A stretch of DNA of 64,000 nucleotides from Pohlia nutans. Lineage: Eukaryota > Streptophyta > Bryopsida > Bryales > Mniaceae. This document shows, one piece after another, positions 1 to 11,884 of the stretch. Position numbers and translations under genes: made by a program. Each line of letters opens with the position of its first letter. The stretch's first letter is position 1. The notes below the pieces were generated by a model. The model saw only the letters and a program-made list of their open reading frames with translations, was not told the DNA's origin and ran no database searches. The stretch covers positions 1,488,001 through 1,552,000 of the forward strand of contig CM040094.1 of NCBI GenBank assembly GCA_022496805.1. Reading direction: 5' to 3'.

Positions 1-2
1 CA

Positions 3-473
3 GTACCCACATGGCTACTTCCGTGTAACTGTGGAACACAAAGATGTCAATGCAATGCGACATTCAAACCTGACCTATTATGTATCAAAGGCCACCCATA
101 CAATAGCATCCCCACAAATCAACCAGCAGACAACCTCACAGTACAATTCATTGAATTCACCTACTGCAATGACAGATTTCCACAAGAAACAATAGACAAC
201 AAAATCCAAAAATACCAACCCCTAATCAATAGTATTACTGCCCAAGGTTGGAAAATAGACCCACTCGTAGTCATTACTGCAGGTACTAGAGGCACAACAC
301 ATACCCCCTCCATGAAACTCCTTGAAGACAAACTCAACTTATCAGTAATCAATACCAAAAACACCTTCAGAAAAATTAATACAATCGCTATTCACCACGC
401 TGCATCCATACTACTACACAAAAGAAAAATTGAAAATAACCAACCTCTACCCATCATCCTCGACCCACCATAA
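3..473 (+). pseudogene. C-terminal fragment of a retroelement endonuclease-like protein
   Basis: An open frame enters from the left edge and ends at TAA 471-473 (156 codons visible, no start in the window). The N-terminal part has a cysteine cluster (CNC...CQC). It is followed by KPDLL at about residues 22-26, FIEFTYC with Glu51, and DNKIQKYQPL with Lys67/Lys70, then GWKIDPLVVITAG. The spacing PD...E...K...KY is the pattern of PD-(D/E)XK, restriction-like endonuclease domains found at the C-terminus of some non-LTR retrotransposons. The order is what I see; the assignment is inference. No reverse transcriptase is visible because the window starts inside the gene. A host protein with a PD-(D/E)XK fold is the alternative. 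Confidence 0.45.
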
Positions 474-604
474 AAATTGTAGCAGCAACAGCCACTTTTG
501 TTAAGCTCTTGTCTCAGGTGGATAACACGTAATTGGACGATATAATTATTCCTGCCTATGATCATATCACCAACAGCACCAAGTTATGTCTACTACAACC
601 TTTG

Positions 605-690
605 CTTACACGAGCCCTCCCGGAATCGAACCCGGACCAAATTAGTTATAATAGAACGTCTTTACCAACCATCCAATTGACACACAACTT
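605..690 (-). repeat. tRNA-like SINE head or tRNA remnant
   Basis: Read on the minus strand, 622-632 gives GGTTCGATTCC, a perfect Pol III B box, and 663-675 gives an A-box-like TGGATGGTTGGTA about 35 bases upstream. The acceptor stem does not pair well, so this is more likely a SINE head or decayed tRNA than a working tRNA gene. Confidence 0.4.
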
Positions 691-784
691 GGCGGACACA
701 TACCCATCATACAACATATTATACCCATCCTCAAAGCAATAATTGGCCTCTCTTTGTTTGTCTTGGTTACCTAGTTACTAGAGT

Positions 785-922
785 GTCTATTCCCGAAAGG
801 GGTGAGTAGTTTTGTTCCAATGGCCCTTTGCCCTGTGGGTACTAAGTCATTGTCATTACGAACAGACACTTTATTCACGCCGGCCCATTCTTGGGTCCGG
901 AGTTTCTATCTATCTATCTATC
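785..922 (+). repeat. 5'-truncated SINE copy, TCTA tail
   Basis: This matches the 3' half of the SINE at 42772-43115 (minus strand there), including GGCCCTTTGCC, ATTACGAACAGACACTTTAT and GGAGTTTCTATC, and it ends in (TCTA)n at 907-922. Other truncated copies are at 5318-5425 and 24192-24293. The foldback element at 923 starts immediately after the tail. Confidence 0.6.
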
Positions 923-3110
923 TGGGCTACCAATCAAAATGTCGTTTTTGAAATCGCAGTGAGAAAAATTTCAAGACTGCCAACTTTGAAAGCCTCCCGA
1001 GAGCTCAAAAACTAGTATTTTCCCACAAATGTTTTACCAATGCATTATCTTTAAGTTAATTATATGCATTCCAAATTTCAAGGCCAAAAGATGCACCAAC
1101 AAAAAGTTATTCAAAATCTACCAACATTGGTAGCTGTGGAAATTTTCCACTGCTGCCAACTTTGACAGCCTCCCAAAGTTTGAATTAATTTTTTTTTGCC
1201 ATGAAATTTTTGAAACAAAAACCTCTTTATGTTAATAACATATGGTAAAAATTTCAAGGCCAAAACATTAATACGTAAAAAGATATTAACAATCTACCAA
1301 CATGTGTAGTTGTGGGAAACAATGGGGAAAACCATTTCATTGCTACCAACTTTGACACCCTCCCAACGGTTGAGAAATTGTCTATTCACAAAGAAATTTT
1401 TGGCATCATCTTGCCATCATCCTGCCATCATCCTGCCTCACAGCCCCACTCACTCAGGAAAAAACCTCACTCACTGCCTCACTCACTACCTCACTCAGAG
1501 CCTCATTCACTCATATACTGAGTAAAAAAAAGCTTCTTCATGCATGTATGGTCTCCAATTTTTAAACAAGTGGAGTCTTTGAGATGTGACAAGTGCACAC
1601 AACTAAATTTGGCTATCCTTGATTTTTTTGAGAAGCGTTTATGATAAGAGATTGCATCATCTAAAGAATTTCAATTTAGAAGCATGATTATCTGACATAC
1701 TTCAACAATTTCAATGTCTTTAATAAAAAGTATCTCACAACTACACACGTTGGTAGATTGTAAATAATTTTTTTTGTATAAATATTTTGACCTTGAAATT
1801 TGGCATGAATGTTGTTATCATAAAGAGCATGTTGTGCCAAAAATTTCATGGTAAATAAGGTAGATGACCTGTTTCCGATCACCTTAAGCAATTCAGCACA
1901 CTTTCGGTGGAGTAACAAATAGGCAAATAATTTTGTAGTGTAGGGAAATAGAATTGAAGGTCACATATTTTTGAACAAATTTTGGGGCAATATTGAATTT
2001 ACTACAAATTTTCAAAGTGAAGATTCTCTCCAACCTGTTCTCGCAACATAGGCTGACCTATTTCCAAGAACTGCAAAACTAGATTTGGAGAACACATGAT
2101 ATCATACTAACTCGGTAACAAGTTTCCATTCTTGGTGCCAACCATTCCATATTAAGAAGAAACATGTTTCCATCACCGTTTACAAATGAATTCGAAAATA
2201 ATGCACGCTAGTTCACGGAAATAGGTCGCCGTATACTGCGTGATTGGGGGCCTGATCGGAAACAGGTCGTCTACCTTAGACAATTTCTCAACCGTTGGGA
2301 GGGTGTCAAAGTTGGTAGCAATGAAATGGTTTTCCCCCATTGTTTCCCACAACTACACATGTTGGTAGATTGTAAATATCTTTTTACGTATTAATTTTTT
2401 GGCCTTGAAATTTTTACCATATGTTATTAACATAAAGAGGTTTTTGTTCCAAGAATTTCATGGCAAACAAAAAATAATTCAATCTTTGAGAGGCTGTCAA
2501 AGTTGGCAGCAGTGAAAAACTTTCCACAGCAGCTACCAATGTTGGTAGATTTTGAATAATTTTTTTTGGTGAATCTTTTGGCCTTGAAATTTGGCATGAA
2601 TGTTGTTATCATAAAGATCATGATGTGCCAAAAATCTCATGGTAAATAGACAATTTCTCAACCGTTGGGAGGGTGTCAAAGTTGGTAGCAATGAAATGGT
2701 TTTCCCCCATTTTTTCCCACAACTACACATGTTGGTAGATTGTTAATATCTTTTTACGTATTAATTTTTTGACCTTGAAATTTTTACCATATGTTATTAA
2801 CATAAAGAGGTTTTTGTTTCAAAACTTTCATGGCAAAAAAAAATTAATTCAAACTTTGGGAGGCTGTCAAAGTTGGCAGCAGTGAAACAATTTCCACAGC
2901 TACCAATGTTGGTAGATTTTGAATAACTTTTTGTTGGTGCATCTTTTGGCCTTGAAATTTGGAATGCATATAATTAACTTAAAGATAATGCTTTGGTAAA
3001 ACATTTGTGGGAAAATACTAATTTTTGAGCTCTCGGGAGGCTTTCAAAGTTGGCAGTCTTGAAATTTTTCTCACTGCGATTTCGAAAACGACATTTTGAT
3101 TGGTAGCCCA
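923..3110. mobile_element. Foldback-type element with ~475-bp inverted arms
   Basis: The sequence from 923 (TGGGCTACCAATCAAAATG...) is repeated inverted and ends at 3110 (...CATTTTGATTGGTAGCCCA). The arms run from about 923 to 1400 and from about 2635 to 3110. They are built from modules of roughly 160 bp carrying TTGACAGCCTCCCAA and GGTAGATTGTAAAT motifs. Further module copies lie inside at 1690-1870 and 2270-2640. No coding region and no clear target duplication are visible. Modular long inverted arms are typical of foldback or Mutator-like non-autonomous elements. Confidence 0.6.
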
Positions 3111-3977
3111 CTGTACAATATCTACTGGCACAATACAGTCACAAACTTGACAAGTCATATTTTTGCAATGTTTTTCGGATGTTGTTGAGATGAACATGGG
3201 TAATTACGTTCAACACATCGTAACAGTGTGTTAATTGTAGAAACATTGTACGAAGGACATACTATAAACATGGAATTTTCATCTTGATGTTTTTTCATGT
3301 TTGTAATACATTCAGAGCAATGACGGAAATGGTCACGACGAGGAGAAAACGACGATCACATACAACACGAAGGGAAAATGACCACGAACTGCCGCAAGCT
3401 CATGTGACTATACAAAGGATGCACATGATGATATTAAAGAGGGAATGGAAGTTACAACCCTGCCCACTTTTGTTTGACCTTGTGATTGAACTTATATAGA
3501 TGTTTTTATGCACAAGTTTTCAAATGTGATTTTAGTTGCAATTTGAGTGATAAGTTGTTATGAATTGGAAGGCGATTGTCTGTTTTTAATTTGATTCCTT
3601 CTAGATAATGTGATTAGTTGTATGCCGTTATTGTGATTTGTGACAATTGAGTGGTTTTTGAAAGCTAGTTTGGATTGTTGGGTCGCATGCGGATGCCCTA
3701 CCCAAATTTCTCACAGTTGCACACTCCCATCATTTCCTCTAAATTGTAGAATAGGGTAGTCTTTCTGCAAAGTTTGAGTGTTATGGTGTTGTCTTGACTT
3801 AGGTTAGGATTTTTGGTGCTTGTTGTAGACATTTTGGTTGAGGCTTCATTTTGATCAGTCTAGGTATTGATTTTATCCATTTCAATGTGATTTTGGCACT
3901 TTATGGTGTCATAATCTATTGAGGTAGGATTTTGTTAGTCAATTTTGTTTATGTGAATGCTTCATGCTCATCATGTT

Positions 3978-4097
3978 TACTAGTAGAAAAGGTGGCGCTT
4001 CCCATAGAGATGCCCATGCAAAATCACTAAGCATGTGTAGAATTGGGCACCACTTGCCTAAGCATCTCCCTCGGCAGTGCCACCTTTTCTACTAGTG
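3978..4097. mobile_element. CACTA-type MITE copy 1
   Basis: A 120-bp element with inverted ends ([C/T]ACTAGTAGAAAAGGTGGC...GCCACCTTTTCTACTAGTG). It is flanked by a perfect 3-bp duplication, GTT at 3975-3977 and 4098-4100. CACTA ends with 3-bp duplications are the mark of the CACTA/EnSpm superfamily. Related copies are at 14270 and 60714. It has no coding capacity. Confidence 0.75.
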
Positions 4098-4385
4098 GTT
4101 GTTCATCGTATTGGTTGTATGATCTTCCGTTGCCCATGTTTAGAGCCCTTGTTGTTTAAACCCACATGTTGTGATTTTGCCATGCAAAAGGGCCACTCCA
4201 AGCCCTTAGTGGTTTTAAATGTTTTACTTGTTAGGATTCATTTCCCACTTTCTATCTTATTCCTAGTGACTCCTTTATACTATTGCCCCTTGTTTTAAAA
4301 CCATAGAACATTTGTTTTCTTAAAAGTGCACATGGCCATGTGCACTATTTTTTAGTGGTATGTGCACTACATTTCTTTTTATTAA

Positions 4386-4495
4386 AAAGGGGAAGGGGGT
4401 GGGAACAAACCCACCCTCTTTTAAAATTTGTTTTTCTTTTTTTTTAATTTTAAAGGGAGGGGGATGGGAATATACCCACCCCCCTCTAAAATTTG
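4386..4495. repeat. Two tandem G-run/C-run hairpins
   Basis: Two adjacent units each read G-rich, short spacer, C-rich (GGGGGTGGGAACAAACCCACC, and a second GGGATGGGAATATACCCACC), each followed by a TAAAATTTG motif. Each unit can form a short hairpin. I cannot assign it to an element. Confidence 0.4.
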
Positions 4496-5317
4496 CATTA
4501 CAATTTTTTTGATGTAACGTACATTCAATTTTAGCACTTTATAGGTAAAAATTGACTATACTTTTTTCAAACATATAGTATAATTTCAACATGTGTACTT
4601 TTTAATATGGCACGAGAACTTTTAACAAAACAAGTGTCAGAAGCCAAGAACCCAAATTTCCTTTTAGTTCTTCTAGAACCCAAATTTTACTATTATCCCT
4701 TTACTTTACCCCTTAGACTTTTATTTTGACTCCTTTTTATCTTAAAATCCAATTTACCTACCTTCCAGCCTTATTGTGTGTTCTTTTCTTCATTTTAACC
4801 CTTAGCCCGTAGTTACTACAGTTAACTTTGATACTAGATTTTTTCCCTTTTATTATTGGTAGTTTTCCTTTACTACGGTCATTTCATGGATTCAAAAACT
4901 CATTTACCTAATTTTAGAACCTTAGTTAGCAATTTATTCCTATTCCTACTCCATTCACCCATATTCACCCAAGGTTTGGTTGTGTTTTTTTGCTTAAAGA
5001 ATTGTTCTTAAATCATCATCTAATTATAGTAATATAATTGAGGAGTTCAAGTTAGGAGGCGTATAAGTCACCCGACACTTTTGGCCTGTTTGTATGACGC
5101 GTTGACCGCCCAATGTGGTCAAAGTGCTCATACATATTGTTAAATTCTCTTTGAGAAATGTATAAGTCATTTCCGAAGAATTATTTTGAGAAATTCAAAT
5201 GTATAAATGGTAGTATTCAATTTTATACTAATATCTATCTTTTCAATTCAAATTGCAAAAACGTTTTAAAGTCATCTATAATTGTATGTTTATTTTTGCT
5301 CTTATTAATTAATAAGT

Positions 5318-5425
5318 GACACTTCCCAATGGCCCTTTGTCCGGTGGGCATTGGATCATTAACATTACAAACATACACTTTATTTACGCCGGCCTTGAAA
5401 GAGGCTGGAGTTTCTATCTATCTAC
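5318..5425 (+). repeat. 5'-truncated SINE copy
   Basis: It matches the same SINE 3' region as 785-922 (CCAATGGCCCTTTGTCCGG, TTTACGCCGG, GGAGTTTCTATCTATC). The TCTA tail is short. Confidence 0.55.
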
Positions 5426-6582
5426 TGACACCTCTGACAACTTTCTATAGTTGTAAAAAATTTCTAAACATTTTTTTTATTATATATTTCAATGACAACC
5501 TTATAAAATGGTTTAGAAAAAATGGTATTCATGACTTTAGGTTCTACTTGTGGATTTTCAACACTTATAAGGTATATAAGCAAGTCGATAAGCCAACGAG
5601 CCGTCATTTGACAGTTCCAGGGTACAATTTTCAATAATGTTATCTTTCTATGATGTAACCTAGCCTTTCACATCTTTGGACGGTGCCAATGGTCTTTCCA
5701 CGATTGTTTCATTTCATCCTCAAAGACCATTATGTAAAGCAACTTAGCCTTTCATGTCTTTTTAATTTCATTGCATTTCATGTGCGTAGAAAAATGAAGC
5801 AGTGGTAATTCATATTTTTAATTACGATTTTTAAAAACTATTAACACTATATGTATAATTGATACTTCGTCAATAGTAGTGTGGAGAGAAGCGGAGCTTT
5901 AGTTTATTATATGAAATATATTCTAAAATTAGTCAACTTGGCCCTTTCTTAAGTTTTGAAAATAAATCAAAGATAGCCTTTTGATTCTTTCAATAACATT
6001 CTAACTAGCATTTGAAATAGAATTTTAAACAACCAATTTGAAAATAAATAAATAATCTTTTCAATAATGTAACAAATCCTTATCTCAATTTAATAAACCT
6101 ATTTGAACCAAACTTAACACTTCATTCTCCTTGTTGTTTACTTTCCACATTAAGCTATACCTATAAAAATCGTTGTCTAGTCATCACGTTATCTAGTTGA
6201 ATGATACTTCCCTAGAACCTTCATTCAGATGCCAAAAAGACTCATTTGAAACCTTTGACCGAGACCTATGAATTGCCTTCATATCTATAGGATAGATGAA
6301 CAATCATCTCATTTGTATGTAGCACACTTTTTCGTCGCTAAGATTTGTTAAAAGGTTGGCAGCACTTCCCCCAACATACTCATTATTCACGCTCCGCTCG
6401 TGTCCGCTCGTCGCCTTTGTTTATCCATCTCTCTTACGTGCTTTTTAGGTACAAACCCTTGATGTTAGAACAAATCTTCGCTGTGCATTTCGATTGCTTT
6501 TCCATGTTTATTTGCTACTAACTTGTTTTTGTTTTCAATTGCACACAAGATTGAAATTTCATCGAGAGCACTATTTCGCAAG

Positions 6583-8693
6583 ATGGTGCATGGAGCAGTA
6601 TTGCCGGTTGGCGAGGTCAAGCACTACCCTGGCCGAACGACATTTTTTGTATGTTTGGTTTCCGTTTTAGCAGCCTCTGGAGGTCTCATGTTCGGATACG
6701 ATATTGGCATTTCTGGTACTCTCAACTTTTACCAAGCTTATTGGGCATAATTGTTTTTTTTGGCTTAAAGTCGTCGTATAAAACTTAGAAGCATGCTTTT
6801 ATGTATTTTAAACATTTGATTGATGTCTTTCACAAGCTGTTATAGATATAGATTGCAATCTAAAAAGCTCAATCGTTACCCTATTAGATCGATTTAGGTT
6901 TGTTTAACATTGCAATCTAAAAAGCTCAAATATTGTGCTTTACTTTACCAAAAATGTTGTTCTTTGTGTTCTGTAAAACTCACTCATTAGTCTTTGGATC
7001 TACAAAACGTTTTCCTTTAAGTATTCATTACTTTTACCTATACAGGTGGTGTGACTTCCATGGACGAGTTTCTAGCAAAGTTCTTTCCTGTCGTGCTAGA
7101 AAACAAACACCAACATGCAAGCACAGACAACAACGCTTATTGCAAATACAACGACCAAAAGCTCCAAGCGTTTACTTCGTGCCTTTACATTGCGGCGCTT
7201 CTTTCGACTTTTTTCAGCTCCTACACAACGCGACATTACGGACGCAAGGCCACTATGCTCATCTCTGGTTTTGCTTTTTGTCTCGGAGTTGTGTTTACCG
7301 CCGCTGCACAAAACCTCATCATACTCGTTATCGGTAGAGTTTGTCTTGGATGGGGTGTGGGATTTGCCAATCAAGCCGTTCCGCTTTACCTTTCTGAGAT
7401 GGCTCCTCCGAAATGGCGTGGTGCACTCAACATTATGTTTCAACTTGCGGTGACAATTGGAATTCTATTTGCAAATCTTGTGAACTACGGCACTGAGCAG
7501 ATGCAATCCAACGGATGGCGGACTTCCCTTGCAATTGCTGCAATCCCTGCATTCTTGATTACAGTTGGCGGGATCATTTTACCAGACACGCCTAACTCAT
7601 TGGTGCAAAGAGGCAAGTTTGACGACGGAAGGAGAGTCTTGCAACGCATTCGTGGTGTTGAAAATGTGGACGAAGAGTTTCAAGACATTTTGGCCGCAAG
7701 CACAGAAGCTGCAGCAATGGAACAAAGCCCATTCCGAAACGTGATTAAGAGGCGCAACCGTCCACAACTCGTGATCTCAATGCTCTTGCAGTTCTTCCAA
7801 CAATTCACGGGAATCAATGCCATCATGTTTTATGCACCAGTGATATTTCAAACGGTGGGATTTGAGAACTCGGCGTCGTTGTACTCTTCGGTGATCGTGG
7901 GCGGCGTGAATGTTTTGTCAACTCTAGTGGCTGTCTTCCTAGTGGACCGTTGGGGTCGTCGTTGGCTCCTTCTAGAAGCATGTGTTCAAATGCTCATTGC
8001 TCAGGTATGGAACTAAACAAATTGTCTTTTGTCGTGTTTTTTCCAGTTTTGCATGTTATCCTATTTAATCTCACTTATCATTGTCTGATTTAACTTACAT
8101 TGTTGTGTTGCTAATGTAAATTTCTTTTAGATGACATGTTTATTTTAGTTATGAGGAAATGGTTGCTAATGCATTTCATTTTTTTACATTCAAATGTGAT
8201 TGTGTAGGTGGCAGTCGGCATCATTCTTGCTCTAGGATTGAACGGTACTGGGACTATGTCAACGACTTTGGGGTGGATCACAATAGTGATGATTTGCGTC
8301 TACGTTTCGTCTTTCGCATGGTCGTGGGGTCCTATGGGATGGTTGATTCCAAGTGAGATTTATACTTTGGATACGAGATCAGCAAGGCAAGCAATCACAG
8401 TGTCGACCAACATGTTTTTTACATTTGTCATTGGACAAATATTCCTTTCATTGTTGTGCGCATTCAAGTGGGGCGTTTTCCTTTTCTTTGGTAGCTGGGT
8501 GGTTGTGATGGGGGCATTCACGTATTGGTTCATCCCCGAGACGAAGGGCATTCCAATTGAAGAGATGGATTTGGTGTGGACTAGACACTGGTTTTGGAAA
8601 CGCTTCGTTCCAGTGGCTGAGATTGTTCGGCCAATGAGCGGAATGAAGGCCAACAATCAAGAAAAGGGTTTAAGAGAGACATTTACTAGCTAG
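6583..8693 (+). CDS. STP-type monosaccharide/H+ symporter
   Basis: Three exons: 6583-6715, 7046-8004 and 8208-8693, with GT-AG introns whose phases close exactly, giving 525 aa, the usual STP length. The protein is a 12-helix MFS sugar carrier. In order I see: helix 1 with [17 protein letters not shown] (about 35-50), the extracellular lid-like loop with [17 protein letters not shown] (about 107-112), [32 protein letters not shown] (about 224-234), [15 protein letters not shown] (about 296-310), [21 protein letters not shown] (about 405-416) and [11 protein letters not shown] (about 474-484). The family imports hexoses with protons across the plasma membrane; the exact sugar cannot be read. 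An in-frame ATG at 6523 would add 20 residues. I prefer 6583 because STP proteins begin with a short tail just before the YPG motif. [14 protein letters not shown] departs slightly from the common PSEIFPLEIRSAGQ. Confidence 0.95.
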
Positions 8694-10892
8694 TGTTATT
8701 AGTCATGTAGCACTATATACCCCAAGAACTTGAATACTTTTCTTCTATGGAAAGACTTATTCTAAAAGTTTTTGGTTTTTTGATGTTAACTTTGGCATAC
8801 TGTTTGTCAAAGAAACCGAAATAAATATTTTTTTTATGAAAAGACTTAATAGATCTTGACTTGTTAATTGCAATTTGTTGTATACTCAAATGCATTCTAA
8901 TTTTTTTTATTTCTACAACAAACGTATTGTTATTGTGTGTTGAACATAATAATCCTTGTTCATCTCAACAGCACCAGCAAAACATGACTTGCCAAGTTTG
9001 TGATGTAATAGGTTGTTTAGTTGTTGACATGAGTACAGGTAAGGAAAACCACCTCTGGAGTTTTTTTTTGAAACTCTATATTGAGCTTATGGTTTTTGGA
9101 TTGTTGCCTGCCTTGTATAAGCTACTCATAGTTTCTGGAACTATTTTGGTGCCTTGTGATTTAAATCTTTTTATAACAAGCTTTGCAATTCTACTTGATG
9201 TTGTTACCCTAACTTCTCCATTTTAATGGATGATTGTTTACCACCTTGGCTCGTGTTGGTATGTGTTTTCACGATATGATTCTATAGTATAGTTCTCTAA
9301 CACTGATTCTCATGTTTCCTTGAGTTGTCTTTGTTTTGATACTTGCTACGGTACCCTAGTACTTGCAAGCTACTGCAACTTTTCTGTGATTTTTCCTTTA
9401 TCTGAAAAGAGTGGAATGATTATTTCTCTATTTCTTCCAATCTATGTCAATTGGAATTGCTCTGTAGTTAACCCTTAAACGTACCAACCCTTTGAACAGA
9501 AGTAGCTGTTAGCCTAAAAATAAATATTAGTATGGCTCAGATGTACATGAGGTGACCATTGCAAGCATAAAATCTACTCAAATTTTTTGACATACTTGTA
9601 GTTGGAGGCCTTTACAATATCATCAACAATTCCCCATCATAAGAGATTTATTGTAATTGGTAGAGAATTTTATAGGCTTACAAAGATGACTTGGATGAAA
9701 GTCATCCGAGGTTGTATGAGAAAGTTATAAGGTTTTGAATATGTTCATCATTTAGTTTCTGGACGCTGGGAAGTTTAGGAGTTAATTTTCTACTCTGTCT
9801 TTCAACACATTTGGAAATTTAATTGATTTCCATGTTTATCTCAATGTTTATTCTTGAGATTGATAATGTTTGGGGATTAAGAATCTACTCTAATCTTGAT
9901 TGGGGAAGTAGCGATAAATCCATTTTTCCAAATAGAAAAGATAGACATACCCTACTTGTGTAGTATATGTGGTGTTTTATTTTAGCACTATAGGTGACGT
10001 GAATTACATCTTAGAAGTCCCAATTCTTCCCACATGTGAAAGCCCTCCATTGAATTTGAAGTATTTGGTTTTAAATTTCTTGTGAATAACAAATGGTCGG
10101 ATTTTGGTTCATTGGATGGCGATCAGGGCATTTTTTTTCATTTTTCATGAAGTGCCAAATTGGGGATATAAAATGGTATAGTGGTGCTCCATATTTTAAC
10201 CTTCATCCATATATTGAATAGAAAAATATCACATTAGAAGATATCACATGTAAATTTGTATTATTTTCATTCACAATCTAGCGATTTCATCCAAGATATA
10301 TATTTTTTAATTTGAAGTTTTTGGCGAAAAGATATTATTTTTTTCCGGTGCAAATTGGCTATATTTTCCTCAAAAAAAAAGAAAAAAAGAAAAGAAAACC
10401 ATGGTGGTGATTGTTGAGGATACCTATATATTAGAATAATGGTGGGCTTTTCATAACTTAGAATCGGTTGAGAAATGAAAGACATTCTTAGTCTTTTTAA
10501 ATGTAAAGACAATGTTCTAAAAGATTGAGTAAGAATTGAATAAAATATTGAAGGTTGAAATTGAATCTTTTTCTCATTGTACTAGAAGAGGCCTATATAA
10601 GCGAAGAGCATATGGCCAGGGAACCTCATGCTACAGGAGGGGCCCAATACCCGTAGGAGGAGGGACCCAAGCAAAGCATAAAGGTTAGTTGGATGGGTCC
10701 TTTTTCAATGTAAAAAACACGTAGGGTTCAAGACAATTCTGACAAATTTTTAGCAATGATGAATTAATCCTTTACATCTCATCTTCCTACTCAATCACTT
10801 GAAGGATGCAATTTTTGTAGTTGTGAAAATATTATTGTCAACCATAGGTTTTGTTTGTTTTTTTCAAAATCCATTATTGATTCATTCAACAG
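8694..10892. other. Gene-free region downstream of the hexose transporter
   Basis: AT-rich sequence that includes the transporter's 3' untranslated region. Apart from the piggyBac-like MITE at 9468-9785, I see no supported gene. Confidence 0.6.
9468..9785. mobile_element. piggyBac-like MITE (copy related to 62545)
   Basis: TTAA at 9468-9471 followed by CCCTTAAACGTACC; the right end is AAGTTTAGGAG followed by TTAA at 9782-9785. The interior aligns in inverse orientation with 62545-62869 (shared stretches include GGCTCAGATGTACATGAGG and TTGGTAGAGAATTT). The TTAA target and CCC/GGG ends suit piggyBac; no transposase is encoded. Confidence 0.7.
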
Positions 10893-11291
10893 TTGAAGGG
10901 GCCAAACTTTCGTTCTATCGAATCTACCCGCGCACCCTCCACGTCCGCCATTTGTCACCACCCCCACAAAATCCCACGTCACCAACACCCACCAGCTGGC
11001 ACACTACACGCGCGCCACTTGTCATTCAACCCGTTCCCCTCCCATTCCCGCCCTACAAGTGTCTTCTCCATCACCCTTCCCTTTCCCACACCCTCGTCAC
11101 AAATCCCCCGGGTCCGTTGGGCCATTCCATTTGCTCCTCGCACAACCTCCTCCGAGTCACAGAATCCACAGCCTCTCCACCGATTTTTCGAATTTTTTTT
11201 AGCATTTTCTATCGATTTTTCGCGACTTTTGTCGATTTTTTTGGTGTTCTAGAGCGGTTTTGGTGTGTTTTTTGGTGTTTTTGGTGAGTTT
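10893..11291 (+). promoter_or_regulatory. C-rich promoter/5' leader of the 11292 gene
   Basis: The composition changes sharply from AT-rich to strongly C-rich at 10920-11160 (many CACC and CCC runs, CCACGTC), then T-rich to 11285, directly before the ATG at 11292. It is typical of a plant core promoter plus leader. I see no clear TATA box. Confidence 0.4.
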
Positions 11292-11720
11292 ATGGCGGCC
11301 ACGCAAGTTGCGACGCAAGTGACGACGAAGCGGCTGTTCAACATCATGTCATCAGGGCAAGCGTTGATGCGGTCCGTGTACTACTCGCGCCAGACGTCGT
11401 CCAAGTTTCTGTGGCAGAAGCAGAAGGAGGTGTTCTCCATGATCGGGAGCGTGTCGCGCCGCTGGTCCAGCACCAGCACCAGTGTCTCGGAGAATAGCGT
11501 CTCTCCCTCCTCGGAGGACACGACTTCTTCTTCTTCTTCGTCTTCGGCGCCTCCGGCCGTGGATGCTGATCCCAAGAGCTATGGTGGAGTACAGGAAGAT
11601 GCGCACCAGGTGGCCAGTAATACTCATGAGGAGCACGATAAGCAAGGGATCGATCAGGAGAGTTTCCGTGACGTCGGGTATGATATGTCCAAGGTTAGCA
11701 AGCCTTCCGGCGGCGAGTGA
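11292..11720 (+). CDS. Small protein of unknown function, possibly mitochondrial
   Basis: A 142-aa frame. The start ATGGCGG at 11292 has a good plant context; the frame is open 27 bases further upstream but to another ATG inside the T-rich leader. The first 60 residues lack acidic residues and are rich in Arg/Lys, Ser, Thr and Gln (KRLFNIMSSGQ, SRQTSSKF, VSRRWSS), as in a mitochondrial transit peptide. A long Ser/Thr run (about 62-88) follows, then an acidic, His-containing C-terminus (VASNTHEEHDKQG, SFRDVGYDMSKVSKPSGGE). High GC and codon structure contrast with the AT-rich flanks, which supports coding. I do not recognise the family; a small LEA-like organellar protein is possible but not shown. 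Confidence 0.65.
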   Translation: MAATQVATQVTTKRLFNIMSSGQALMRSVYYSRQTSSKFLWQKQKEVFSMIGSVSRRWSSTSTSVSENSVSPSSEDTTSSSSSSSAPPAVDADPKSYGGVQEDAHQVASNTHEEHDKQGIDQESFRDVGYDMSKVSKPSGGE

Positions 11721-11884
11721 AAGCGCACACCAAACCCTAAGGTAGGGTTTCCATACGCATAGACAGCATCTTCATATGTTCCAAATATTCACGAAACTCT
11801 TACAATTATACTTAAGCATAGACATATGTTATTGTCGTTGAATGAAAGAGGATTCTTATGCACAGAAGAATGTGTTAATTGGAT

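Larger units (their letters stand above)
474..6522. other. Gene-free left flank
   Basis: Apart from the SINE pieces, foldback element, CACTA MITE and hairpins listed separately, I see only AT-rich sequence with short unsupported frames. At 5091-5133 there is a short segment, also found at 53407-53447, containing TTGACC...GGTCAA as an imperfect palindrome. Confidence 0.6.

Noticed and set aside
605..690. Functional tRNA gene on the minus strand
   Set aside because: The B box is perfect, but acceptor and T-stem pairing are poor and no clear anticodon arm can be drawn.
6933..7453. 112-134-aa frames overlapping STP exon 2
   Set aside because: Other-frame shadows of the transporter exon.
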